From the NCBI GenBank assembly GCA_027068765.1, contig JAMOMC010000137.1, forward strand, positions 1 through 46,222: a DNA stretch of 46,222 nucleotides, in the 5' to 3' direction. Below the pieces are notes generated by a model that worked only from the letters and a program-made list of their open reading frames with translations, had not been told where the DNA came from and ran no database searches. Numbering within the stretch: the stretch's first letter is position 1; each line of letters starts with the position of its first letter. Of this stretch, positions 25,792 to 34,062 are shown one piece after another. The stretch comes from Campylobacterales bacterium (lineage in GTDB: Bacteria > Campylobacterota > Campylobacteria > Campylobacterales > QNZT01). The translations under genes and the position numbers were made by a program.

Positions 25792-27416
25792 ATTGTGTTA
25801 GTTACATTGAACTTACCAGTTGGAGTGATAAGTCTTTTATCGTCAATTACACTTTTAAGCTCAAGTGTATTTGAATCATAAACCAAGATTACAGACGGTG
25901 TAAGCTTGTTACCCCAAATGCTTGTCCATACTTCTGAACCATCAGCATTGAACTCAAAGTGAACAGGTCCTCTCATGGCAACTTTAGGATCAGCAGACTT
26001 AAGATACTTAGGATCAATAGGAATAGTTTTAACAACTTCTAGTTTCTCTTTATCAATTACATAAATCTGAGTTTGTAGTTTTCTATCTGGATTCACTGGA
26101 CGATCTGCAAAGATATATTTGCTATTTGGGTGAGTTTTTACAAATAGATTCCCACCACCTTCACCTGGAAGTGCAAATTTTTTAACAACTTTCCAAGCAT
26201 TTTTAGGATGATTTTCTGGATCTGTTCCAATTGCTACGATATCATTAGAACCGATATGACCTGTAATCCAAATAGGTCCCAATGTCTTATGATCAACATT
26301 TGCTCCACGACCTGGATGAGGTTTGACACCTTGTGATGGAATATTTTTAACTAATTTACCCTCTTTGGTATCAATTACAGAGATAACATCTCTAGCATTT
26401 GCAGCTGACATAAAATATCGTTTGCTCAAATCCCAACCACCATCGTGCAAAAATCTCTCTGCTTCAATCATTGTAATTTTTGGATTCATGACATTTGAGT
26501 AGTCATATAACCATACTTGACCAGTCTCTTTGATATTTATAACCCATTCTGGTTTTGTATGAGATGCAATAATAGCTGCAACTCTAGCTTCTCTTACATA
26601 CTCATTTGTATCATAAGTGTAACTTGCAGTTGAGACAATTTTTAAAGGCTCTAATGTCTCTGCATCAACAGTTACGATAGATGGTGGCCAGTAACAGCCA
26701 ATAACAGCATATTTATCAAGATAATCTTTGTGTTTAGATGTATCAATACTTCTTGCATCATTACATGGTCTGAACTCTGCAACATTTTTAGGATCACTCA
26801 TCCAAAGATCAATTACAGATGCTTTCCCATCTCTACCAATTACATACATGTATCTACCACTTGCACCTGTTCTTGTTATGTGTGTTGCATATCCAGAATC
26901 AACAACAGAGATAACTTTTTTGGTTTTTCCATCTATAATTGCAATTTTTCCAACATCTCTTAAAATTACTGCAAAGTAATCTTTCCAATTTTTAGCCCCA
27001 GCTTCTGGTGCTGTTGGTCTATCTTTAACGGGAATTAATATTTTATGGCTTGCTTTCATATCTGCCATAGATTTTTCAGGTGGCATAGGTGCTTCTATTT
27101 GCATATATTTAGCCATTAAATCAGTTTGAGCAGGTGTTAACTCTCCTGATTTACCCCAACCTGGCATTCCGCCTGGTGTTCCATCATTTACAATCATTTT
27201 AAGGGCTTCTGTCCCTATAGCTTTGGCTACCTTAGGTTCCAACGATGGTCCTAATGCCCCTTTTCTTAACATTCCATGACAACCTGCACATCTATCAAAA
27301 TAGACCTGAGTTGCCTCTTTCATCTCAGCATCTGATAACTTAATACCACTTGCTTGTAGACCCATAGCTGCAACAGATGTTGCAACCACCACACTTAAAA
27401 TCTTACCGAACTTCAT
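25776..27416 (-). CDS. nirS: Cytochrome cd1 nitrite reductase NirS
   Basis: Periplasmic enzyme that reduces nitrite to nitric oxide. The 23-residue signal peptide is followed by the heme c motif CAGCH (43-47) and LRKGALGPSLEP. The cytochrome c domain runs to about 125, and the d1 propeller covers the rest. Characteristic d1 stretches are present: RFLHDGGWDLSKRYFMSAAN, VKPHPGRGANVDHK (distal histidine candidates), GGGNLFVKTHPNSKYIFADR and the C-terminal PTGKFNVTNT. 546 residues. Ribosome site GGAGGA. Electron donor and heme d1 come from other genes; only nirN and nirE are nearby. Confidence 0.97.
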   Translation of the reverse strand: MKFGKILSVVVATSVAAMGLQASGIKLSDAEMKEATQVYFDRCAGCHGMLRKGALGPSLEPKVAKAIGTEALKMIVNDGTPGGMPGWGKSGELTPAQTDLMAKYMQIEAPMPPEKSMADMKASHKILIPVKDRPTAPEAGAKNWKDYFAVILRDVGKIAIIDGKTKKVISVVDSGYATHITRTGASGRYMYVIGRDGKASVIDLWMSDPKNVAEFRPCNDARSIDTSKHKDYLDKYAVIGCYWPPSIVTVDAETLEPLKIVSTASYTYDTNEYVREARVAAIIASHTKPEWVINIKETGQVWLYDYSNVMNPKITMIEAERFLHDGGWDLSKRYFMSAANARDVISVIDTKEGKLVKNIPSQGVKPHPGRGANVDHKTLGPIWITGHIGSNDIVAIGTDPENHPKNAWKVVKKFALPGEGGGNLFVKTHPNSKYIFADRPVNPDRKLQTQIYVIDKEKLEVVKTIPIDPKYLKSADPKVAMRGPVHFEFNADGSEVWTSIWGNKLTPSVILVYDSNTLELKSVIDDKRLITPTGKFNVTNTMKDIY

Positions 27417-27488
27417 AATATATGTCCTCCATATAATCTTCGTGTAATTTACAATGAGTATAATGGCTCCGTTTGTTTCTAGGCAAAC

Positions 27489-27512
27489 TAGGGAGGAATT
27501 TCCTCCTCCCTA
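27489..27512 (-). other. Hairpin in the nirS leader region
   Basis: TAGGGAGGA (27489-27497) and TCCTCCCTA (27504-27512) form a perfect GC-rich 9-bp stem between the small ORF and nirS, exceptional in this AT-rich DNA. On the minus strand it is followed by GTTTGCC, not a T run, so it may be an attenuator, processing or stability element rather than a standard terminator. Confidence 0.5.
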
Positions 27513-27530
27513 AAATGGAACAATCTCTCT

Positions 27531-27585
27531 TGTAGCCTTAGCTAATTTTTTTCCTGTAGCCTTATTTACCTTCAGCTAATTTTTT
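27531..27585. repeat. Imperfect direct repeat at the end of the small ORF
   Basis: TGTAGCCTTA followed by AGCTAATTTTTT occurs at 27531-27551 and again at 27555-27585, the second copy carrying a 9-base insertion. The second copy includes the 3' end of the 50-residue ORF, so it looks like a partial duplication of that gene's tail. Confidence 0.5.
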
Positions 27586-27714
27586 CTTTTCACTACTATA
27601 TAAAAAAAACATAGGAGTGATGATAATTGCATGAAGAAAAAAAGTCAATAACATTGGGTACTGATTTAGTGTTCCAAAAAAACTTGGAACTATATCTGAA
27701 AATGGTTCAAACAT
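27562..27714 (-). CDS. 50-residue membrane protein between norB and nirS
   Basis: This ORF is below the track cutoff. It starts at an ATG preceded by TTTAAGGAGATACA, one of the best ribosome sites in the window, and reads MFEPFSDIVPSFFGTLNQYP, then a single hydrophobic helix (MLLTFFLHAIIITPMFFLY), then a lysine-rich tail (SSEKKKLAEGK). It begins 45 bases after norB on the same strand and precedes nirS. The topology, one helix with a positive end, suits a small accessory subunit of the neighbouring NO reductase or of the quinol/cytochrome chain. Translation is likely; function is unknown. Confidence 0.7.
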   Translation of the reverse strand: MFEPFSDIVPSFFGTLNQYPMLLTFFLHAIIITPMFFLYSSEKKKLAEGK

Positions 27715-27759
27715 TGTATCTCCTTAAATAAATATTGGCTGAGAAAAATTCTCAGCGTC

Positions 27760-29196
27760 TTAAACTTTTGCTGACTCTCTTAGTTTCGCATTTTTTCCAA
27801 TTGAGAGCAAATCTACAATTAAAAACACAAAACCAATCAACATAACTCCACCCATAACAAGTCTCCATCCCATACCTTGAACAAACCAAACGGCATTTTG
27901 TGAGATAAAGAAACCTTCCCAAGTTGCACCAAATTGAGCTCTTTCTATTAGTACTTGACCATATCCAGAGATTAAAAGTGCTACTGTCATACCAAGCATA
28001 CCGATATTTAAAAGCCATATTGACATCTTGAAATTAAATGATGCCTTCATCTGCTTAATGCCATGGGCTCTTTGAATTCCCATATAGAACATCGCTATGA
28101 GGATTGTTGCATATGCACCCCAAAATGCTAGGTGACCGTGTGAAGAGGTAAACTGTGTACCGTGAGTATAGATATTTACCTGTGGTAAGGTATGAAAAAA
28201 TCCCCATACACCAGCACCTAAAAAGTTACCAGCACCATTAGCTATAATCCAAGCAAAAGCAGGAGTATTAGCTAAATGTGCTGTTCCACCTTGTCTTCCT
28301 GCCTCTTTACCCCAGTCATATATAACATGAACTAACATTGCTATAAGAGGAACTGGTTCAAGTGCTGAAAATAGTGCTCCAATTTCCCACCAGTACTCAG
28401 GAGTACCAATCCAGAAATAGTGATGACCCATACCTAATATACCTGAGCCAAAAAGCATTGCAACTTCTATCCATAACCACATCTCAACAATTTGTCTTTT
28501 AGCACCTATAATTTGCATAAGTGACCAAGCAGCAAGTGTAGCTACATAAACTTCCCAAGTGGCTTCAACCCAAAGGTGAATTACCCACCACCACCAAAAC
28601 TGATCAACTGTGATATTGTCTGTATAAAACATACCACATAGGTAAAGACCAGCAAGTGCCAAAAGGTTTGCCATCATAACAGTCATAAGACCTGTTCTTT
28701 TTCCTTTAATTGCAGTTGCATAGACATTAAATACAAATCCTAAAACTACAATAACAATACCAATATCAGCCCATCTTGGAGCTTCAATATATTCTCTACC
28801 TTCGTGAATTAACCAGATACTAGCTTCAGTTCCTGAACCTACTTGAACAAAGATATATACAAGTATAACTACAGTGATAGCAGCTGTTAAAACCCAAAAT
28901 AGAAGTTTACCTAAACCTATACCTACAGTCTCTATACCTGTTTCAGAAGGCATGAGTAGATATACAGTTCCAATCATCGCATACAACATCCATACAATAA
29001 GTGCATTGATATGAACCATTCTAGCTACCGAAAAATCAAAGATTTCAAACAAAAAACTAGGATAGAGAAATTGAGTTGCTATTATCATACCCATTAAAAG
29101 TTGAGCACCAAGCAAAATAATAGCAACTCTATAGTACATCATCGCTAATTTTTCAGATTCGTATTTGAATACATTATTTTTAATACTATCTACCAT
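27760..29196 (-). CDS. norB: Nitric oxide reductase large subunit NorB (cNOR)
   Basis: Heme-copper oxidase superfamily catalytic subunit that reduces two NO to N2O with heme b and a heme b3-FeB site. About 12 TM segments. Diagnostic motifs: MVHINALIVWML (low-spin heme His), WWWWVIHLWVEATWEVYVA (FeB His and catalytic Glu), MGHHYFWIGTPEYWW (FeB His pair), GFFHTLPQVNIYTHGTQFTSSHGHLAFWG (heme ligands). 478 residues without the N-terminal quinol oxidase extension of qNOR, so the cNOR type. Its start overlaps norC by 11 bases. Confidence 0.96.
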   Translation of the reverse strand: MVDSIKNNVFKYESEKLAMMYYRVAIILLGAQLLMGMIIATQFLYPSFLFEIFDFSVARMVHINALIVWMLYAMIGTVYLLMPSETGIETVGIGLGKLLFWVLTAAITVVILVYIFVQVGSGTEASIWLIHEGREYIEAPRWADIGIVIVVLGFVFNVYATAIKGKRTGLMTVMMANLLALAGLYLCGMFYTDNITVDQFWWWWVIHLWVEATWEVYVATLAAWSLMQIIGAKRQIVEMWLWIEVAMLFGSGILGMGHHYFWIGTPEYWWEIGALFSALEPVPLIAMLVHVIYDWGKEAGRQGGTAHLANTPAFAWIIANGAGNFLGAGVWGFFHTLPQVNIYTHGTQFTSSHGHLAFWGAYATILIAMFYMGIQRAHGIKQMKASFNFKMSIWLLNIGMLGMTVALLISGYGQVLIERAQFGATWEGFFISQNAVWFVQGMGWRLVMGGVMLIGFVFLIVDLLSIGKNAKLRESAKV

Positions 29197-29842
29197 GGAT
29201 TGCTCCTTTTATCTTGCCAAAGTTTCTTGGGAAACCGTTGGTGTCGATTGAACTCATGTGTTTTAAAAATGCAACCAAACCTTTAGCCTCTTCTTCAGTA
29301 ATACCAAGTTCAGGCATCATTCTCTCATGTGTTGGATAAGTTGAAGGATGCATTAAAAATTCTGCCATCGCTTCCTCTTTTGTACTTTTTCCAGTCATTG
29401 CAAGATAAGGTCCACTCTCACTCCACATTGGATCAAGCCATGATTTTGTAAGATCCGGTGCATAGTAGGCACCATTTCCAAGAAGTGTATGACAATTCAT
29501 ACAGTTTTTAGCTTGAGATGTAAGTTTACCGAGGTTAAGAAGTTTTGCCGCTTCTTCTACACTCCACTCTTTCCCAAAAAACAGCTCTTTTTCACCAATA
29601 AATGGAGTCTCATGACCTCTTTTGTCATTCATCTCATAGGTGATTGTGTAGTTGATTACTGTTGGGGCTGGAACCCTTTTTGTAATACCGTTTTTGAGGT
29701 CTTCATCATTTCCCATTGAAATTTGAGCCCCTGTATCAAAGGTTAGCCAAATTAGCAATATTGCGGAAAAGCCCGTTACCCATGCGGCTGAGCGTTGCCA
29801 GAAACGATTACTTCCCCAAACAGAAGTTGGTTTCTCTTCCAT
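29186..29842 (-). CDS. norC: Nitric oxide reductase cytochrome c subunit NorC
   Basis: Membrane-anchored monoheme cytochrome that passes electrons to NorB. One TM helix near residues 19-36 (AAWVTGFSAILLIWLTF), heme motif CMNCH at 114-118, and a probable Met ligand in HERMMPELGITEEEAKGLVAFLKH. At 218 residues it is longer than typical proteobacterial NorC (about 150), the extra part lying between helix and heme domain. Ribosome site AAGGAGGTAGAT; overlaps norB. Confidence 0.95.
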   Translation of the reverse strand: MEEKPTSVWGSNRFWQRSAAWVTGFSAILLIWLTFDTGAQISMGNDEDLKNGITKRVPAPTVINYTITYEMNDKRGHETPFIGEKELFFGKEWSVEEAAKLLNLGKLTSQAKNCMNCHTLLGNGAYYAPDLTKSWLDPMWSESGPYLAMTGKSTKEEAMAEFLMHPSTYPTHERMMPELGITEEEAKGLVAFLKHMSSIDTNGFPRNFGKIKGAIHGR

Positions 29843-29865
29843 ATCTACCTCCTTAAAATATTGTT

Positions 29866-30195
29866 TTAATGTTCACAAGTCTCATCGTGTGACTTATCCA
29901 TCAAGAAGAAGATGAAGTGAGGAAAAAATAGGTAAGCAAGCATTGTCATAAACAGTACTTTTTGCGTAAACGGATGATTTCCAATAAGATCACTAAGGAC
30001 ATATAGACATAAAACTGTTAGAACCCAAAAAAAATAAGCTATTGGCATAAAATACTTTTTGAGTTTTTTAATCTTTACAAGAGCAAAGACACATACATAT
30101 GCACCCGCAAAAACAATTGTTAAAGCTCCAGATAGAAAAACAATCATAAAGTCGTCGATTGCAATTTCTGGTCTTGAGATAAAAATTTCTTCCAT
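29866..30195 (-). CDS. Small membrane protein heading the nor operon
   Basis: 109 residues from the ATG at 30195, which follows AAGGAGCACCCA; the track's earlier start lacks a ribosome site. Predicted three TM helices (DFMIVFLSGALTIVFAGAYVCVFALV, YFMPIAYFFWVLTVLCLYVLSD, VLFMTMLAYLFFPHFIFFLM) and a His/Cys-containing tail (DETCEH). It is the first gene after the Crp/Fnr box and promoter and lies 23 bases ahead of norC, so it is the leader of the operon. It resembles no family I can name; an assembly or electron-transfer accessory for NorBC is plausible. Confidence 0.75.
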   Translation of the reverse strand: MEEIFISRPEIAIDDFMIVFLSGALTIVFAGAYVCVFALVKIKKLKKYFMPIAYFFWVLTVLCLYVLSDLIGNHPFTQKVLFMTMLAYLFFPHFIFFLMDKSHDETCEH

Positions 30196-30227
30196 TGGGT
30201 GCTCCTTTTTGTGTATATACAAGGAGA

Positions 30228-30233
30228 ATTATA
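30228..30233 (-). promoter_or_regulatory. -10 box of the nor operon
   Basis: The minus strand reads TATAAT here, with a predicted start point near 30221, about 26 bases upstream of the first ATG. Confidence 0.55.
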
Positions 30234-30255
30234 AAACATAATCAGATGAAAAGCT

Positions 30256-30269
30256 TTGATTTAGGTCAA
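30256..30269 (-). promoter_or_regulatory. Crp/Fnr-family binding site for the nor operon
   Basis: TTGATTTAGGTCAA matches the Fnr/Dnr palindrome TTGAT-N4-ATCAA with one mismatch. Its centre is 41.5 bases upstream of the start point implied by the TATAAT at 30228-30233, the classical class II activator position. The regulator gene immediately upstream is the obvious candidate. Confidence 0.7.
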
Positions 30270-30301
30270 TATTTGATTAAAAATAAATAAAATTATAAAA
30301 C

Positions 30302-30943
30302 TTATTTAAAAAGTGAGTTAAGTGTTACTTTGTCAAGAATATTAACCTGATGGTTTTTCTCTATAATTATGAAGTTTGATTTTTTGAAACGTGTTAATAT
30401 TCTTGAGAGTGTTTCTGGTGTAATATTTAAGATTGAGGCTATTTGAGTGTTTTTAAGAGTTTCAAAGAGTTCACTGTTCTCCATGATAAACTTTGCAACT
30501 TTTGCTTCGGATGTAAGTATCGTCTCTTTGTGGATTACTTGTGATAAGATTTTAATTTTTTTAGTTAGTGATCTTATAATTTCCATGCAGACATCAGGGT
30601 TTTTGAAAAAACCTTTTTCAAGCTTTTTAAAATTTATCTTTAAAATCTTACCGTTTGTTATAAATCTAGCAGTTGCAGGGTAGTTCATGTTTTCAAAACA
30701 AGCGAGTTCACCAACTAGCCCAATAGGGGTAAATTGATGAATATATATCTCATTCCCCTTTGCATCTGTTTTATAAAGCTTGAGTACACCTTCGGTTAAA
30801 ACATAAAGAGTACCAGGTGCATCACCTTCATAAAAGACTATCTCATTACATCTATATGTTTTAAATCTAGAAATTTTTTCTAATGCTTTAAGGTTAATGT
30901 CACTTAATTTTGAAAAAAGCGGAATATCTCTAACTCTGTCCAT
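30302..30943 (-). CDS. Crp/Fnr-family regulator, DNR-like
   Basis: 213 residues: a cyclic-nucleotide-binding-like beta barrel (about 1-115, EIVFYEGDAPGTLYVLTEGVLKLYK), a long dimer helix, and a Crp-type helix-turn-helix near 160-190 (TQIASILNITPETLSRILTRFKKSNFI). The N-terminal Cys cluster that holds the Fe-S centre of Fnr is absent, and the few Cys are scattered. That fits the DNR/NarR-like branch that senses NO through heme. It lies just upstream of the nor operon on the same strand, with a Crp/Fnr box in between. Very likely the nitrosative/denitrification regulator. Confidence 0.85.
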   Translation of the reverse strand: MDRVRDIPLFSKLSDINLKALEKISRFKTYRCNEIVFYEGDAPGTLYVLTEGVLKLYKTDAKGNEIYIHQFTPIGLVGELACFENMNYPATARFITNGKILKINFKKLEKGFFKNPDVCMEIIRSLTKKIKILSQVIHKETILTSEAKVAKFIMENSELFETLKNTQIASILNITPETLSRILTRFKKSNFIIIEKNHQVNILDKVTLNSLFK

Positions 30944-31020
30944 TTAATTTAATCTTTTATTTTTAATATAGATTTTTATTATATCTTGTTACTCTTAATT
31001 TATACTAACAATAGTAATTT

Positions 31021-32529
31021 TTATTCTCTTAAAAGCTGTCTTTTGTTGTGTTTGGTAACATTTTTTTCTCTAATATTAGGAATAAAAGAGATATGGTTTT
31101 GTAAAAATTTTGGAATTTTTCTTCCATTTACTTTTTGTAAGTCTGATAATATTGTATCTGCAGTAATGGTTTTGTTGAAACTTTTATACTCTGTGAGGTA
31201 GATAAATATATACTCACTTAGACGATTTAAAGAGATTTGCCAAGTAGATTCACTTTTTTTATAAATCCACTCACTAAATTCATAAAAACTTTTAAAAACA
31301 TCCTCTTTTTCAAATATAAATTCAACTGTTTTTTGAAAATTACCACTATTGTATACTAAATCCCAAAACCTTGCAAATCGTTTCATCTTTTGGATTATCT
31401 TAAAACTTAAATTATCATTTTGTAAAATATCATAAGGAGGTTTATCATTGTAAATGAAGCCAAATTTTTCATCATGACGGCTTAGTGTTGTGCCTGAGAG
31501 CTTTTTGAGTATTCCTATTTGTATCTCAGAATTTGTCATCATTTTTAGACGATTTAAGTTTTTAGCAAAACTTTCAAGATTTTCTCCTGGAAGTCCAACG
31601 ATAAGGTCAAGATGCAAGTGTGCTTTTGAGCTGTTTTCTAAAAAGTCTATATTTTTTTTAACTTTGTTTAGGTTCATTTTTCTATTTATATTCTCTAGTA
31701 CAGTGCTGTTTAGAGTCTGGATACCAATCTCTAACTGTAGAGTTTTGGGTGGAAATTTTGAAATTTTCTCTTTTAAAGCTTCAGGAAAGTGATCAGGTAT
31801 AACTTCAAAATGCAAAGAGTAAGGCTCATCTTTTGCAAGAAAAAAATCCATTAAAGAGCTTGCATGGTGGATATTTAAGTTAAATGTTCTATCGATAAAT
31901 TTAAAGTTTCTTGCTCCTTTTTGCCAAAGAGTTTCAAACTCATCTAAAAGTATACTCATATCAAAATGTCGTACTTTTTCATCAATTGCAGATAGGCAAA
32001 ACTCACACTCAAATGGACATCCACGACTAGCTTCCACATAAATATAGCGATGTTTTATATCTTGTTCACTGTAGTAGGAGTAGGGGAGTTTTAACTCTTT
32101 TAAGTTTGGCATTTTTGCTTTTATTATTTTTGGATTATCTCTATCTTTTAAAATATCCAAGCAGAGTTCATAGAAGCTAATCTCACCTTCTCCTTGAATG
32201 ATAAAATCAGCTTTGTCAAAATTGACCCTAAAAGGCTGATGGCTAACTTCTGGACCTCCAAGGACTATCTTTGTTTTTGGAGAGACTTTTTTTAAAACTT
32301 CTATCAAGTTGTGTACATCTAAAGCATTCCAAATATATACACCTATACCGATAATCTTAGGTTTTTTTTCTAAGATTTTCTCAGCTATTGTTTGTGTTTG
32401 CTCATTTATAACAAATTCAATAATCTCTGTTTTTTTTTGTAGTTCATTTAAATTTGCATAGAGGTACTTTAGAGCTATTGAAGTGTGAGTATATCTAGAA
32501 TTTATAGCGATAAGTATGATTTCTCTCAT
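31021..32529 (-). CDS. B12-binding-domain radical SAM protein (DUF4080)
   Basis: 502 residues. The N-terminal cobalamin-binding-like domain (about 1-135) contains PKIIGIGVYIWNALD and KTKIVLGGPEVS. The radical SAM core carries CPFECEFC (Cys171, 175, 178) for the 4Fe-4S cluster, followed by FKFIDRTFNLN and LHFEVIPDHFPE. The C-terminal part is the DUF4080 region. Members of this family are widespread in Campylobacterota and Firmicutes but their substrate is not established. It stands alone in the minus direction, divergent from the dapE-pgi run. Confidence 0.87.
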   Translation of the reverse strand: MREIILIAINSRYTHTSIALKYLYANLNELQKKTEIIEFVINEQTQTIAEKILEKKPKIIGIGVYIWNALDVHNLIEVLKKVSPKTKIVLGGPEVSHQPFRVNFDKADFIIQGEGEISFYELCLDILKDRDNPKIIKAKMPNLKELKLPYSYYSEQDIKHRYIYVEASRGCPFECEFCLSAIDEKVRHFDMSILLDEFETLWQKGARNFKFIDRTFNLNIHHASSLMDFFLAKDEPYSLHFEVIPDHFPEALKEKISKFPPKTLQLEIGIQTLNSTVLENINRKMNLNKVKKNIDFLENSSKAHLHLDLIVGLPGENLESFAKNLNRLKMMTNSEIQIGILKKLSGTTLSRHDEKFGFIYNDKPPYDILQNDNLSFKIIQKMKRFARFWDLVYNSGNFQKTVEFIFEKEDVFKSFYEFSEWIYKKSESTWQISLNRLSEYIFIYLTEYKSFNKTITADTILSDLQKVNGRKIPKFLQNHISFIPNIREKNVTKHNKRQLLRE

Positions 32530-32599
32530 TTTGAAAGGTTAGCATAATTTTTAAAAATTTTGCTAACATGTGCTTTTTAAAATCAAAAGGAGATAAATT

Positions 32600-32947
32600 A
32601 TGAAGAGTATAATTTTTATATCTATTGCATCTTTAGTGATAGTTATGACTATAGGATGCACACAGGAGACACAAAATAAACTAGGTAGGGCTATTCAAAA
32701 TTGGACTGGAACAGATGGTGTTTTAGAGGTTTATGCTGGAGATAAACTTGTAAAGAGGTTTATGAAGATTGATAAGCTTTCAACTGCTATAAGTACAAAT
32801 GGAGATGATAGTCGTCCTTATAGATTTGGGTATGGTGTATTGGATGCAAATCTTGATGGAGTTGCTTCAAAAGATGAAAAAAGAGTCTATTTTGAGTTTA
32901 GTGACTACTCAACTTCATATATATTTTATGAAAATCCTGTTAAGTAA
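32600..32947 (+). CDS. Small lipoprotein of unknown function
   Basis: 115 residues with a lipoprotein signal ending MTIGC (Cys20), preceded by AAAAGGAG. The mature part reads TQETQNKLGRAIQNWTGTDG and later FGYGVLDANLDGVASKDEKRVYFEF, where DANLDGVASKDE resembles a single calcium-type loop. No family recognised. It lies nine bases ahead of dapE and may be co-transcribed. Confidence 0.7.
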   Translation: MKSIIFISIASLVIVMTIGCTQETQNKLGRAIQNWTGTDGVLEVYAGDKLVKRFMKIDKLSTAISTNGDDSRPYRFGYGVLDANLDGVASKDEKRVYFEFSDYSTSYIFYENPVK

Positions 32948-32956
32948 GCTCTCTTG

Positions 32957-34051
32957 ATGGATACAATTTCGCTTTTTGAAAAACTGCTTCGTTTTAAGTC
33001 TATTACACCAGATGATGATGGAGCTTTGGATTTTATACAAGAGTATATGAGTGGATTTGAAGCAAAAAGATTAGATATAGATGGTGTTAAAAATCTTTTT
33101 TTAGTTAAAAAATTCTCAACTGGTCCGCATCTATGTTTTGCAGGTCATGTTGATGTTGTACCTGCTGGGGATGATTGGGATAGTGATCCATATGAGCCTA
33201 AAAGGGATGGAGATAAAATCATAGCTCGTGGCACTCAAGATATGAAAAGTGGAGTTGCTGCTTTTTTAAATGCTTGTTTAGGGGCTAAAGATTTTAAAGG
33301 AACTCTCTCCATCATTTTAACCTCTGATGAAGAGGGAGATGCGATAAATGGCACAGTAAAAGTGTTAGAGTTTTTAAAAAAAGAGAATTTTTTACCAGAT
33401 TTTGCGATAGTAGCTGAACCTACTTGTGAAGATGTTTTTGGAGATGCTATAAAGATAGGAAGACGAGGCTCTATAAATGGAGTTATCGAAAAGATAGGAA
33501 GACAAGGACATGCTGCTTATCCCGAAAAAGCAAACAACCCTATACATAAAATCGCTGGAATTTTACCTTATATTGCAGGTGTGGATTTAGATAATGGAGA
33601 TGGTAGTTTTGCACCTAGCAAATTTGTTATAACAGATATTAGAGCTGGAATGGAGGTTACAAATGTGACTCCAGGAAGACTTAAAATGATGTTTAATATT
33701 AGAAATTCTACAAAAACAGATAAAAAAGATGTTGAAGATTTTGTGCATAAATATTTTAAAGAGTTAGATTATACACTCATCTTAAACCAATCAGCAAAGC
33801 CTTTTGTAACAAATAAAAACTCTAAAGTAGTTACTATTTTAGCCGATGCTATAAGAGATATTACAGGAGTCAAAACCAAACTCTCAACCGCAGGAGGCAC
33901 AAGTGATGCCCGTTTTTTTGGTGAGTATGGTGTAGATACAGTAGAATTTGGTGTGATAAATGATAAAATACATGCTCCAAATGAGAGTACAACAATCAAA
34001 GAAGTTGAAGATTTACAGAGGATATTTAGTAAATTGATAGAGAATTTCTAA
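32957..34051 (+). CDS. dapE: Succinyl-diaminopimelate desuccinylase
   Basis: M20 metallopeptidase of lysine and meso-diaminopimelate synthesis; hydrolyses N-succinyl-LL-DAP. Dizinc ligands are visible in CFAGHVDVVPAGDDW (His64, Asp66), ARGTQDMKSG (Asp96), TSDEEGDAINGT (catalytic Glu and ligand Glu), and GVINDKIHAPNEST near the C-terminus. The ATG at 32957 is preferred to the TTG one codon before; the ribosome site is weak. 364 residues. It precedes pgi by 11 bases, so it heads the same transcription unit. Confidence 0.95.
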   Translation: MDTISLFEKLLRFKSITPDDDGALDFIQEYMSGFEAKRLDIDGVKNLFLVKKFSTGPHLCFAGHVDVVPAGDDWDSDPYEPKRDGDKIIARGTQDMKSGVAAFLNACLGAKDFKGTLSIILTSDEEGDAINGTVKVLEFLKKENFLPDFAIVAEPTCEDVFGDAIKIGRRGSINGVIEKIGRQGHAAYPEKANNPIHKIAGILPYIAGVDLDNGDGSFAPSKFVITDIRAGMEVTNVTPGRLKMMFNIRNSTKTDKKDVEDFVHKYFKELDYTLILNQSAKPFVTNKNSKVVTILADAIRDITGVKTKLSTAGGTSDARFFGEYGVDTVEFGVINDKIHAPNESTTIKEVEDLQRIFSKLIENF

Positions 34052-34062
34052 GGAGATTAAAG

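Noticed and set aside
27752-28018. 88-residue minus-strand ORF overlapping the norB 3' end
   Set aside because: Out-of-frame shadow of norB, whose heme-ligand motifs are intact.
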